A stretch of 21,078 bases of DNA from Methanobacteriota archaeon (GTDB lineage: Archaea > Thermoplasmatota > Poseidoniia > Poseidoniales > Thalassarchaeaceae). The stretch lies in contig PBGH01000022.1 of assembly GCA_002720055.1 (NCBI GenBank), positions 1 through 21,078 on the forward strand, in the 5' to 3' direction. The notes below the pieces were generated by a model. It did no database searches, was not told the origin of the DNA, and saw only the letters and a program-made list of their open reading frames with translations. Each line of letters begins with the position of its first letter. Positions within the stretch are counted from its first letter, which is position 1. Below, piece by piece: positions 1-7,941 of this stretch. Made by a program: the position numbers and the translations under genes.

Positions 1-687
1 TTCGATACGGACGAGGAGAACGCCACTCTGGCCGACATCCTCACCTATCACGTGTACTCGGGATCAGTCCAGTCATCTGCCGTGACCGACGGTATGACGG
101 TAACGATGCTGAACGGCGATGAGGCGACACTAACAGTTTCTTATGGAACCGTCAAGATCGGCGAGGCGACCGTGACCCAGGCAGACGTGATGGCTGCCAA
201 CGGGGTCATACACGTCATTGACAAGGTCCTGCTGCCACCTGCGGACGAACCAGTCATCCCCGCTGGATGTGACTACGTCATTGGTATAGATAGCACTGGA
301 TTGGCATATGATAATACCGACCTATCCATCGAAGTAGGTCAGACAGTCTGCTGGATTTGGCAGGATGAGTCCATGGCACACAACGTTGCAGAGATAGAAA
401 ACGAAGGAGATACGACTAGGATGATCGGCGGTCAATACAGTGGTGAGTCGTTGACTACTCTCGATTACAGGATAACCTTCGATGAAGATGAGACTTTCCT
501 CTACATATGCGAGCCACATTCCACAATGGGAATGGTTGGTAAGGTGACTGTTGGTTCAGGAGTAACTGCTGCTGAAGTAGCAGAACCAGATGAGCCAGAC
601 GTAGAAGAAAACAATACTCCAGGATTCACTGCACTTGCCGTGGCCCTAGCACTGGTCTCCGCTGTCATAACCTACAGAAGGAAGTAG
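1..687 (+). CDS. FAS1 (fasciclin)-cupredoxin surface protein with PGF-CTERM-like tail, 5' partial
   Basis: The reading frame is open from base 1, so the N-terminus lies outside the window; 228 residues are visible. Residues 1-80 form the C-terminal half of a fasciclin domain (LADILTYHV near the start, NGVIHVIDKVLLPP at its end). Residues about 88-186 form a type 1 copper (plastocyanin/azurin-like) domain. Its expected ligands are His127 (in MAHNV), Cys170, His173 and Met178 in CEPHSTMGM, the usual C-x2-H-x4-M arrangement. An acidic linker follows, then PGF (207-209), a hydrophobic stretch and a final RRK. That tripartite tail resembles PGF-CTERM signals, which archaeosortase A recognises in haloarchaea; processing here is inferred. 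The protein probably sits on the outer face of the membrane and carries electrons or binds copper, with FAS1 giving adhesion. The redox partner is unknown. Confidence 0.85.
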   Translation, partial: FDTDEENATLADILTYHVYSGSVQSSAVTDGMTVTMLNGDEATLTVSYGTVKIGEATVTQADVMAANGVIHVIDKVLLPPADEPVIPAGCDYVIGIDSTGLAYDNTDLSIEVGQTVCWIWQDESMAHNVAEIENEGDTTRMIGGQYSGESLTTLDYRITFDEDETFLYICEPHSTMGMVGKVTVGSGVTAAEVAEPDEPDVEENNTPGFTALAVALALVSAVITYRRK

Positions 688-873
688 AATTTAGATGAGA
701 AATCTACCTCTTAAGAAGATTAAGACCAGCTCCAGACTGGACTGGTTTACTCTCTTCTGAGTGACCTCTCCTAAGGAAATACGTAGACCACCCGGGTGGA
801 AAGAGCAGATCATCGCTCACCGCCCGGGTGACAATACATATCATTAAACAGTTGAAAAAAACGTAATTTTACC
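688..873. promoter_or_regulatory. Intergenic region with three inverted repeats
   Basis: No gene is seen here. The region holds an inverted repeat at 725-746 (ACCAG, C, TCCAG, A, CTGGA, CTGGT; ten pairs with one bulged C), a perfect 12-bp palindrome CCACCCGGGTGG at 788-799, and TCACC/GGTGA arms at 817-831. The last two share CCCGGGTG as a direct repeat 32 bp apart. The first could end transcription of the upstream gene. The CCCGGG pair lies before the next gene and could be a protein-binding site. An AT-rich stretch at 834-847 (ATACATATCATTAA) may hold that gene's TATA box, but the match is loose. Confidence 0.4.
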
Positions 874-1773
874 ATGGAGCCTGAGATTAGCAGGTCTGAC
901 TACCTGTACGATGCTCTGTTGGGAAGACAAACCGACGAGCTAGTCAGAAAGATAGCGATAGGCGCGGCAATAATAGGTTTCATCTCCCATATTGTGATAT
1001 GGGCTCTAGATTATACCGAAGTAATACAGATTAGCGGCAAGTCATCTGAACTGGTAGCATCCCCCCTATCTACTCTCTACACGCCGTTCTCGATACTCCT
1101 GACTTACGAGGTGTACCAGCTAATCAGGACTATCCCGGACTCGTTTTCTTCAGCGGTGGGGAAGCAGTTCGAGATTGCTACGCTTCTAGTGGTAAGGGAG
1201 ATCTTAAAGAGACTCTCAGAAATTAAATTCTCTGAAGATTTTACAATCGATAATGACCTTCGACTGTTACTCGCGGAATGCGCTGCCTTCCTAGCACTAT
1301 TCTACACATCCTTGAGCTATCACAATATAACCGTTAATAACGAAAATGAAGAAGATATTCCGACCCATGTTTACTCTTTCATCCAATCCAAGAAGACGAT
1401 AGCCATCCTGATGCTGCCCGTCTTCCTCCTGATCGCTTCGATATCCTTGCTAGGGTGGATATCCTCCGCCCAACAAGGGGAAGGCGGAGTAAACAGGGAA
1501 ATATTCTTCCTAGATTTCTTCACATTCCTGATTCTAGCTGATATTCTAATTCTACTCATCTCATACTGGTTCTATACAGATTTCGGCAATCTGGCTAGGA
1601 ACACCGGTTTCATCCTATCCACGGTGATAATCAGAGTCGCCATATCCTCCACCGGACTTTCTTCAATGGTACTATTCGCACTGAGCGGAGTCATCGGTCT
1701 AGCTATCATACGAATCTCGAAAGCAAGTGGATGGAATCACACTGGGGCTAAAGCCTCTTTACCACCCATATAG
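874..1773 (+). CDS. Multi-pass membrane protein of unknown function
   Basis: 299 aa starting at an ATG in an ACCATGG context. I do not recognise a characterised family. Hydrophobic segments lie at about residues 26-47, 65-87, 130-148, 174-196, 211-234, 244-262 and 263-281, giving six or seven membrane passes. Loops are short and there is no large soluble domain. The most distinctive stretch is the loop after the second segment, which includes IPDSFSSAVGKQFE followed by an amphipathic helix with several Arg, Lys and Glu. There is no signal peptide, catalytic motif or metal site that I can defend. The last 37 bp overlap the 3' end of serS on the other strand. The gene is preceded by a palindrome-rich gap and is probably transcribed alone. 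Transport or sensing roles are both possible. Confidence 0.75.
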   Translation: MEPEISRSDYLYDALLGRQTDELVRKIAIGAAIIGFISHIVIWALDYTEVIQISGKSSELVASPLSTLYTPFSILLTYEVYQLIRTIPDSFSSAVGKQFEIATLLVVREILKRLSEIKFSEDFTIDNDLRLLLAECAAFLALFYTSLSYHNITVNNENEEDIPTHVYSFIQSKKTIAILMLPVFLLIASISLLGWISSAQQGEGGVNREIFFLDFFTFLILADILILLISYWFYTDFGNLARNTGFILSTVIIRVAISSTGLSSMVLFALSGVIGLAIIRISKASGWNHTGAKASLPPI

Positions 1774-3014
1774 GGCCTGAGAATCTCGGGTATTGATACT
1801 CCCCCGTCCTCCAATTGATTTTGTTCCATTATCGCCACCAAGGCTCTACTTGTAGCAATGGCCGTAGAGTTCAGAGTGTGGACTGATGAATTCCCGTCTG
1901 CAGTCCTGTATCTTATCCTGAGTCTATTCGCCTGGTAGTCAGTGCAGTTAGAGCAGGAAACAACCTCCTTGTAGGAGCCAGCCCCAGGGAGCCATGCCTC
2001 AAGGTCGTACTTCCTAGCTGCGACAGTCCCCATATCTCCCGTACAGATATTTACAACCCTGAAGTGCAGACCTAGGCTATTCCACATATCCATGGCGTTG
2101 GCTAGTAGGTCCTCGTGGTGTTCCCAAGAGTCCTCCGGATCGGAGATAATAATCTGCTCCACCTTTGTGAATTGATGAACCCTCCAGATACCCCTATCGG
2201 AGAGTCCGTGGGCCCCCACCTCTCTTCTGAAGCAGGGAGATACTCCTACCATCCTTATGGGCAGCTCGGAAGGCTCAATCACCTCGTCCATCCTCATAGC
2301 TGTTAGAGGGTGCTCACTAGTAGCGATTAGGTAGTACTTGTCAGGATCGATGCCGTACATCACAGTCTCGAAATCGCTTAGATCAGTTACGCCCTCATAA
2401 GCCTCCCTGTTCATCATCAATGGCGGTTGGACTAGCGTGTATCCACGCTTCATCAGGAAGTCCGCGCCGTACTGCTGAAGAGCCATCTCCATTCTTGCAA
2501 GGTCCCCTTGTAGGAAGTAGAATCGGCTACCTGCGACCTTGGCTCCCCTTGACTGGTCAACCCAGCCGTTCATTTCGATCAGCTCGTTGTGATTCCTAGG
2601 TTCGAATCCTAAATTCAATTTCTCCCCATGCAGACTGTGCAGAGTGTTCTTCTGGTCGTCCTCTCCAACGGGTACTTCTGGGTGAAGGATGTTCGGAATC
2701 CCCATCCTTATTGAGTCCCTCTGTACGAGACACTCGTCAGAGTGAACTGTTAGCTCGTCGATCTGCGACCCTATGTTAGCTACCTCATTCAATATCCTAT
2801 CAGCAGTCTCGATGTCACCGGACTTCTTCGCCTCCGCAATACCTCTTGCCGCCTCATTCCTCTTCCTCCTGAGCTGATCCACATCGTACTGGGCCTTTCT
2901 CCACTCCTCGTCCAGCCGGATTACTTCATCGATTGGATCTTGGGATATTCCCCTTTTGTCGTGATCGGCCCTGATGACCTCCGAATTATCCCTGAATATC
3001 GACATGTCCAGCAT
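1737..3014 (-). CDS. serS: Seryl-tRNA synthetase
   Basis: 425 aa, normal length for the canonical class II SerRS, which attaches serine to tRNA-Ser in the cytoplasm. Residues 1-105 form the long antiparallel coiled-coil arm that grips the tRNA extra arm (MLDMSIFRDN start, many charged heptads). Motif 1 lies around 184-200. The serine-binding TSE is at 232-234. Motif 2 is seen in SPCFRREVGAHG (259-270) continuing to RVHQFTKVEQ. The conserved CSNCTDYQANR is at 354-364 and motif 3 is around 379-400 (TLNSTAIATSRALVAIMEQ). It is the common bacterial/eukaryal-type enzyme, not the rare methanogen type. The first ATG matches the family N-terminus. It lies 95 bp downstream of the presenilin-like gene on the same strand, so co-transcription is possible. 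Its 3' end overlaps the convergent membrane-protein gene by 37 bp. Confidence 0.96.
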   Translation of the reverse strand: MLDMSIFRDNSEVIRADHDKRGISQDPIDEVIRLDEEWRKAQYDVDQLRRKRNEAARGIAEAKKSGDIETADRILNEVANIGSQIDELTVHSDECLVQRDSIRMGIPNILHPEVPVGEDDQKNTLHSLHGEKLNLGFEPRNHNELIEMNGWVDQSRGAKVAGSRFYFLQGDLARMEMALQQYGADFLMKRGYTLVQPPLMMNREAYEGVTDLSDFETVMYGIDPDKYYLIATSEHPLTAMRMDEVIEPSELPIRMVGVSPCFRREVGAHGLSDRGIWRVHQFTKVEQIIISDPEDSWEHHEDLLANAMDMWNSLGLHFRVVNICTGDMGTVAARKYDLEAWLPGAGSYKEVVSCSNCTDYQANRLRIRYRTADGNSSVHTLNSTAIATSRALVAIMEQNQLEDGGVSIPEILRPYMGGKEALAPV

Positions 3015-3109
3015 TGTTATCAGGCGTTGGCAGGCTGACGCTCACTTGAGCAAATCGGTCCCTGAGGGTGGTGCGGAGTGCTCTTAGTGAGTCTAGAAGT
3101 ATTCCCTGA

Positions 3110-4183
3110 TTAGAGGAAGGTGATATCCTGCCAAAGCTCGTTGATACCAATGAATATTGCTCCTGAGATGAGATAACCGAGTATACTACCTCCATTCAGG
3201 AGCGGCAGACCCGCTTGGGGTTTCCCCCTAGCCACCTGAGTCATCAGAGCTGCATATCCGACAAGCCCACCGAGCAGGGTTCCCAAGCCCACCAGCATCG
3301 CACCTAGGTGGATTGGCTTACTTGGTTCACCCCAGAAATCGAAGACAACAGGACCGTAGTCGGGTAAGAAGGTGATCGAAGAGATGACCAACATTCCAGG
3401 GAAGATAACGTCACCTAGGCCCATGAATAGTGCATCCCTACCCTTTGTCCTCGTCTTGGCATTCGGGACCTTGACTGTGTTTGGTTCCTTAGAGCGCTCC
3501 TTCCTCATAATATCCCCCTCTTGGTCCAGAAAGGTGTAGTCCGTGCTTTTCGGAGCGACCAATAGTACTGGGAGCTTAAGGTCGATCATCGTATCAGCTA
3601 ACTCGAGCATGTGCTTGCTACCGTTTACCGCCCAGTGGTCGTAGATCGCAGCTAGGACCATGAAGAGGATTATCAGGACTGGTACGAAGGCTATCCCAAG
3701 CATCACTATCACGCCGGATCCCACGAGCAAACCGACCGTGTTCACCACGTACCATTCAGGAAACTTGTGAAGGGCATACATCATCCCAGTAGTGGAACCC
3801 AGAGCGACTAGGTTGTATGAGAGCCAATGCGGATCGTTTATTCCAAGAATCCATAGAACAAGAGCCAGTATCGGGAAGATGGCCAATAGGAGGCTGTATC
3901 CTAAGGCAAGGAAGACCACTGCCTTGATCACTACTTCCCGACCTCTCCTAGCGAGCCAGATTATGAAAATCGTGAACAGGAAAATCATGAAAAGCTCAAA
4001 CAAGATGTTTCCAGCCTCGGTGGTCCCCTCCTCACCGAATGCTCTCATCTCCTCGAAGTTGTAGAACGGTTGGATGAAAACCCCGAACAGTATGGATGCA
4101 GTGAACATGGCCCCCATTCCTGTCATTGAGGCCCATTGGTCCCGAACCGCAGCGATGATGTCGTCGAAACCCGAATCCGTCAT
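3110..4183 (-). CDS. Presenilin/signal-peptide-peptidase-like intramembrane aspartyl protease
   Basis: 357 aa with about nine hydrophobic segments. The archaeal presenilin homologue family (GxGD aspartyl proteases) cleaves membrane-spanning helices inside the bilayer. The two catalytic aspartates are expected in YD at 181-182 (AAIYDHWAV, transmembrane segment 6) and GLGD at 255-258 (TM7). The PAL-like motif that completes the active site is AGLPLLNGG at 324-332, with Pro327-Leu328. A charged soluble loop at about 212-250 separates the two active-site helices, as in the family. I chose the ATG at 4183 because ATGs further upstream (4207, 4243) would add a non-conserved extension; the 4243 one also overlaps folC on the other strand. 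The start lies 41 bp from folC, so the two genes share a short divergent promoter region. Likely substrates are remnant signal peptides or membrane regulators. Confidence 0.9.
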   Translation of the reverse strand: MTDSGFDDIIAAVRDQWASMTGMGAMFTASILFGVFIQPFYNFEEMRAFGEEGTTEAGNILFELFMIFLFTIFIIWLARRGREVVIKAVVFLALGYSLLLAIFPILALVLWILGINDPHWLSYNLVALGSTTGMMYALHKFPEWYVVNTVGLLVGSGVIVMLGIAFVPVLIILFMVLAAIYDHWAVNGSKHMLELADTMIDLKLPVLLVAPKSTDYTFLDQEGDIMRKERSKEPNTVKVPNAKTRTKGRDALFMGLGDVIFPGMLVISSITFLPDYGPVVFDFWGEPSKPIHLGAMLVGLGTLLGGLVGYAALMTQVARGKPQAGLPLLNGGSILGYLISGAIFIGINELWQDITFL

Positions 4184-4224
4184 AGCTCCACGACCTTCAA
4201 GACACATTTCACCTTGACCCACAC

Positions 4225-5460
4225 ATGGCCGCACGGGACTCACTCCAAATCAGGGAGTGGCTACATGGAAGGATAGGCGCTGGCATGAGGCTAGGACTCA
4301 GCACCTGCTCGTCGATGCTCGAAAGGCTAGGCAACCCACAAAGGGACTTCCCTAGTGTTCACGTGGCCGGAACGAACGGCAAGGGATCACTATGCGCCCA
4401 CCTCTCTTCCCTAGGTGCCAGCAATGGGGATTTGGTTGGTCTACTCACCTCTCCTCACTTGATCACCGAGGAGGAGAGGACGAGGATAGACGGTAGGCCG
4501 ATCGATTCCGACGACCTCGACACCCTTCTGGAGGAAATCAGGCTGGCGTGCGAGTCAGAGCCCAGGATTGAGCCGACTTACTTCGAGGTCACTTTCCTAG
4601 CCTCGATGCTGGCATTCTCCAGAGCTAGGGTGGATAGAGCCATCATAGAAACCGGACTGGGGGGAAGGCTGGACTCTACCAGCCTCGTGGAGCCCGATGT
4701 TTGCGCCATCACAACCATCTCCATGGATCATTCCGAGATATTGGGAGGTACACTAGCAGAGATAGCCGCCGAGAAGGCGGGGATACACAAGCCCGGCATC
4801 CCTCTCATCTGCCTAAATAGCGATGATAAGTCAGTTAGGGAATCGATAGAGGCGGTTGCAGGCTCCGACGTGATCTGGTTCCAAACTCATGCTAAAGACG
4901 CTCAGGAGGTTGCTTTTGAGATGTCACTGGAAATCGGGAGGATGATTGGCTGGGATTTCAGAAAAGCTTCTATTAACTGGTCAGGTAGAACAAATGAGCC
5001 AATAATATGGTCTGGTGTGGAGTGCTACCTGAGTGCAGCCCACAACTCCGAGAGCATTTCACATGATCTAGCACGAATCTCTGGAAGGGAGCACGTGATG
5101 GTACTGGGTATGACCCAGAAGGGAGACATCTCGGATATTGTCTCTCTACTGGCAGACAACTCGGGGAGAGCTCTCTGTATTGTCACGGAGGTAAGCGGTG
5201 GGAGAAACCCAAGTGTAAAACCAGAGATTCTGGCATCTGCGATTTCCTCCAATAGCGATAATAAGACGGAGGTAATTTCTGATCCAATTAGGGCGATGGA
5301 CCTAGCCACCGATATTGCGAGAGAGATCGGTTGCCGGGTATATGTGACGGGCAGCGTCTATCTGGTTGGCAAGCTGATTAAGGAATTACTGTACCGTACC
5401 GATGGGGACATCTGGGATTATCTGACCATCCACCCATCCAGAGTGACTACCGAAGTATGA
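4225..5460 (+). CDS. folC: Folylpolyglutamate synthase / dihydrofolate synthase family (Mur ligase fold)
   Basis: 411 aa. The FolC family uses ATP to join glutamate to dihydropteroate or to folate in the cytoplasm. The N-terminus (EWLHGRIGAGMRLGLS...MLERLGNP) matches the family, which supports the ATG at 4225. The P-loop is HVAGTNGKGS (46-55). TSPHLITEEERTRIDG (75-90) corresponds to the folate-binding loop. ETGLGGRLDST and the SMDHSEILGGTLAEIAAEKAGI stretch are the usual Mg/ATP-contacting segments. The C-terminal ligase domain is present but less conserved. The stop overlaps the start of the next gene by four bases (ATGA, 5457-5460), so the two are almost certainly co-translated. The neighbour makes dUMP for thymidylate synthesis, which consumes a folate cofactor, so the pair is metabolically coherent. 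Whether the archaeon's substrate is folate or another pterin cannot be told from this sequence. Confidence 0.9.
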   Translation: MAARDSLQIREWLHGRIGAGMRLGLSTCSSMLERLGNPQRDFPSVHVAGTNGKGSLCAHLSSLGASNGDLVGLLTSPHLITEEERTRIDGRPIDSDDLDTLLEEIRLACESEPRIEPTYFEVTFLASMLAFSRARVDRAIIETGLGGRLDSTSLVEPDVCAITTISMDHSEILGGTLAEIAAEKAGIHKPGIPLICLNSDDKSVRESIEAVAGSDVIWFQTHAKDAQEVAFEMSLEIGRMIGWDFRKASINWSGRTNEPIIWSGVECYLSAAHNSESISHDLARISGREHVMVLGMTQKGDISDIVSLLADNSGRALCIVTEVSGGRNPSVKPEILASAISSNSDNKTEVISDPIRAMDLATDIAREIGCRVYVTGSVYLVGKLIKELLYRTDGDIWDYLTIHPSRVTTEV

Positions 5461-5924
5461 TTACCATGTCCCTCGACACAGATGATATGGGCGGCAAGTG
5501 GGATGGCAGGTTCATCGAGCTAGCCACACACATCTCAGGTTGGAGCAAGGACCCATCGACTAAAGTCGGTTGCGTGGTAGTAGGTGAGGATAGAGAAATC
5601 AGATCAACAGGATTCAACGGGTTCCCCAGAGGGATAGAGGACGATTCGGGCAGACTCGAGGATAGGGAGCAGAAGTACCCCCTAATTTGTCATGCCGAGG
5701 AGAATGCAATAATGCATGCTGCCAGGATAGGAGTCTCCCTCAAGGGGTGCGTAGCATATGTGACTTGGCCACCATGTACCAGATGTACGCGATCGCTAAT
5801 TCAGGCAGGAATAGTGGAGGTCGTTTTTCCAAAGGATATTGAGATCCCAGAGCGGTGGAAGAAGGACTTTGCAATGTCAATGAATATGATGGAAGAGGCT
5901 GGAATCTCTGTTCGTTCGGCCTAG
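5457..5924 (+). CDS. dCMP deaminase family protein (cytidine deaminase fold)
   Basis: 155 aa. The family deaminates dCMP to dUMP, feeding dTMP synthesis. The zinc and catalytic motifs are clear: HAEENA at 79-84 (His79 ligand, Glu81 proton shuttle) and PPCTRC at 105-110 (Cys107 and Cys110 ligands). SKDPSTKVGCVVVG at 30-43 and GFNGFPRG are the nucleotide-site signatures of the dCMP deaminase/ComEB group. The ATG at 5457 sits inside the folC stop (ATGA); a second Met at residue 4 is an alternative start. The gene ends tail to tail with the minus-strand kinase gene, and the four bases CTAG (5921-5924) hold both stop codons. RNA or tRNA deaminases share the fold, but the length and the phosphate-site motif favour dCMP. 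Confidence 0.9.
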   Translation: MITMSLDTDDMGGKWDGRFIELATHISGWSKDPSTKVGCVVVGEDREIRSTGFNGFPRGIEDDSGRLEDREQKYPLICHAEENAIMHAARIGVSLKGCVAYVTWPPCTRCTRSLIQAGIVEVVFPKDIEIPERWKKDFAMSMNMMEEAGISVRSA

Positions 5925-6460
5925 AGAGTGTCCCATAAAGACTGGAGATTTTCCTCTAATTCTTCGATGGTCCCGTCGTTTAGTACTACTAAGTCAGCCA
6001 TAGCAGCAGTCGCATCAAGAGCCTGTCCTGCCTCGTCTTCAGCTCTCGCTTCAGCAGCTTCCTGGGCTAGGAAGGCTCCCTTCTCAGTAGGATCACCAGG
6101 CCTACTCCTATCCATCATCCGATTCCATCGAGACCCTTCCTCAGCTCTCACCTCAATCAGGACGAAATCCCCCCTGATCCTCAGTGCTTCGACCTCCGCT
6201 GGGGTTCTGATCGAGTCTATAACCGCATCATCACCATCAATAAGCTCCAGAAGCATTTCTGCAAGTACACCAGGCCCCCCCTTCCTCCTTAGCTCTCTTC
6301 CTCCTTCTATCAGAGCTTCTCTCGTAGGATCGATCCCCTGCTCAGAAAGCCAAGTCCTGATTGAATCAGAACAAGAAAAACTACGGAGACCCTTGTTCGA
6401 AAACCAATTCACAAGAGTCGACTTTCCACATGCATTTCTCCCGGTAAGTCCAATCAGCAT
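5921..6460 (-). CDS. P-loop nucleotide kinase, UPF0200 / dephospho-CoA-kinase-like
   Basis: 179 aa. Walker A is GRNACGKST at 7-15, directly after the first beta strand (MLIGLT), so the ATG at 6460 is secure. The middle section holds AVIDSIRTPAEVEALR, which matches the V-I-D-x-I-R-x-P-x-E-V-E signature of the archaeal UPF0200 proteins in the dephospho-CoA kinase superfamily. An Arg-rich lid follows (SRWNRMMDRSRPGDP), then ADLVVLNDGTIEELEE, the family's closing strand and helix. It is probably a small-molecule kinase; the substrate is not evident. Calling it dephospho-CoA kinase would be risky, because archaea are reported to use an unrelated enzyme for that step. It is divergent from the two-TM protein gene at 6562. 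Confidence 0.8.
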   Translation of the reverse strand: MLIGLTGRNACGKSTLVNWFSNKGLRSFSCSDSIRTWLSEQGIDPTREALIEGGRELRRKGGPGVLAEMLLELIDGDDAVIDSIRTPAEVEALRIRGDFVLIEVRAEEGSRWNRMMDRSRPGDPTEKGAFLAQEAAEARAEDEAGQALDATAAMADLVVLNDGTIEELEENLQSLWDTL

Positions 6461-6561
6461 GCAGCTCCCAGTGAGAGGCCGTGAATATTCGTTGCCCTCG
6501 AATTTAGAGGCTAATCGGGGAAAGGCACTAACAATATGAGCGCGGCGTGAGGGGCGTTAGT

Positions 6562-7035
6562 ATGGCGAGGCGGAAGACCAAGGCATCCGGGCCGATCAAG
6601 AAGTGGTGGCTTTCGAAGCACGAGTATCACTACCAGGCATACACAGGAATGACGCTATTGGCATTCGCCATAATGCTGTACTCATTCATACTATTCTTCT
6701 TCACGGAATTTGCTCAGGAAGCGAGTCAGAGCATGGTCTCTCTGGCATGGGTAGGACTCTTGGGAGGGGCACTTGCTCTTTTCTTCGTTGCTCCGGAGTT
6801 CTTTTACTTCTTCGGTAAGAGGCAGACTCTATCCGAGATTCTAACTCTTGACTCCAGAGCCGAGGTGATGAGGAGGAGAAAGGAGGCAGAGATCGCCGCA
6901 GATTTACTGGGAAAGCCATTCCAATCTAGACTCAAGAGTCTCTACGAGAGGCTTGGAATCAGCATTCCTAAGAGATATGTCAACATCTCCTCTTCAGACG
7001 AGCAAGGCTCGAGGGGAATTTCAGAGGAGGAATGA
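6562..7035 (+). CDS. Small two-TM membrane protein of unknown function
   Basis: 157 aa from the ATG at 6562; a GTG at 6547 in the same frame would add five residues. I prefer the ATG because GAGGGG lies a few bases upstream and the protein then begins with a basic stretch (MARRKTKASGPIKK). There are two hydrophobic segments, at about residues 32-53 (GMTLLAFAIMLYSFILFFF) and 60-83. The C-terminal half is a charged, probably cytoplasmic helix ending in SEEE. No known domain is recognised. Its stop (TGA at 7033-7035) overlaps an ATG at 7032 that begins the damaged 5' end of the signal peptidase gene. The two are thus an operon pair, and this protein may work with secretion, but that is inference from position only. 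Confidence 0.72.
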   Translation: MARRKTKASGPIKKWWLSKHEYHYQAYTGMTLLAFAIMLYSFILFFFTEFAQEASQSMVSLAWVGLLGGALALFFVAPEFFYFFGKRQTLSEILTLDSRAEVMRRRKEAEIAADLLGKPFQSRLKSLYERLGISIPKRYVNISSSDEQGSRGISEEE

Positions 7036-7119
7036 ACCATCCTCCCGGAGACTAATGACTCGATTCAGTCGACTATACTGAGGGAATCTCTTCTGGCTGG
7101 AGGCCTAGTTGTTCTACTA
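7032..7119 (+). pseudogene. Displaced 5' end of the signal peptidase gene (apparent +1-base frameshift)
   Basis: The ATG at 7032-7034 overlaps the upstream TGA as ATGA and reads M-N-H-P-P-G-D-stop. The signal peptidase frame is open from 7036 but has no ATG or GTG before 7120. If one C is removed from the CCC at 7044-7046, the two join as MNHPPETNDSIQSTILRESL and continue into the N-terminal membrane helix. An extra base in a C-run, either real or a sequencing/assembly error, is the simplest explanation. A non-canonical start codon within 7036-7119 is the alternative. Confidence 0.6.
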
Positions 7120-7866
7120 TTGGGTTCTATGTGGGTCTCCACTGGTACGTTCCCACCAATGGTCGTGGTCGAGTCGACTTCGATGATGCATGATGAAGAG
7201 GGATCATACGGGGCAATAGACCCAGGAGATCTTGTCATGGTTATGGATAGATATAGGGTTGAGATCATCACCTATGCGGAGGCCACCCAAGAAGGGAACG
7301 ATAACTTCGGCTACGAGTCCCATGGAAGGGCTGGGGATGTGATTATCTACAGGAAGAACGATGGGAGCGATACTCCAGTGATACACCGGGCACTTCTAGA
7401 GGTGGTTAGGAACGTTACTGGCTGGGATGTACCTGGCACCTCTCTGAGGAATGTGGATAGCATATCATGGACTCTAGATTACCAGTGCTCCTACCACGGT
7501 GGTACCTACAATCTCGAAATCAGGGATTGGGTTCCAGAGCACGCAGGATACCTGACTTCCGGGGATAATAATTTCGGAGGATGCATGATCGATCAACCAT
7601 CTGCGAATTCGCAGGGACAGGGCAGGGGGCTAACGGATGCTAATGGTGATCCGGTTCAGCCGGTGAGAGAGGAGTGGATCGTAGGTGTAGCATCCTCCGA
7701 GATACCCTGGATAGGTTCGATCAAGCTACTTACCACCGGTACGGCGCAATCTGTCACGCCAAAGACATGGAGCAACCTCTCAATCGCAATAATTCTGGTA
7801 CTGGCAACTCCAATTGCTTTCGACTACCTCTCTGGTAATTCCCGTAATTCCGAAGAGGAGGAGTAG
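7120..7866 (+). CDS. Signal peptidase I, archaeal/ER (Sec11) type
   Basis: 248 aa from the first ATG, but the true N-terminus is upstream (see 7032-7119). This ATG falls inside the first membrane helix, which starts around 7081 (SLLAGGLVVLLLGS). The enzyme cuts signal peptides from exported proteins at the outer face of the membrane. The nucleophile is the Ser in ESTSMM (codon at 7180). The general base is His in VIHRALLEV, in place of the bacterial Lys, which marks the archaeal/ER type. GDNNFGGCMID supplies the conserved Asp residues. VGVASSEIPWIGSIKLL is the last conserved box. A second helix at about residues 222-240 and an acidic tail close the protein. An insertion between the His and GDNN boxes contains CSYHGGTYN. 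It follows the two-TM gene in an operon and converges with the gene at 7942. Confidence 0.85.
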   Translation: MGSMWVSTGTFPPMVVVESTSMMHDEEGSYGAIDPGDLVMVMDRYRVEIITYAEATQEGNDNFGYESHGRAGDVIIYRKNDGSDTPVIHRALLEVVRNVTGWDVPGTSLRNVDSISWTLDYQCSYHGGTYNLEIRDWVPEHAGYLTSGDNNFGGCMIDQPSANSQGQGRGLTDANGDPVQPVREEWIVGVASSEIPWIGSIKLLTTGTAQSVTPKTWSNLSIAIILVLATPIAFDYLSGNSRNSEEEE

Positions 7867-7941
7867 TCACGCCTCTCCCCGATTAATATCGTAGCAGAGC
7901 AGCTTGATAGTTCTGGAGTGATATTTGCTAGAACAATACCG

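Noticed and set aside
4184..4243. Longer start for the presenilin-like protease
   Set aside because: The added 20 residues are not helix- or signal-like, and their first part overlaps the well-supported folC start on the other strand.
5928..6539. 203-codon plus-strand frame opposite the P-loop kinase
   Set aside because: It is Ser/Pro-rich low-complexity translation exactly antisense to a gene with a clear Walker A and UPF0200 motifs.
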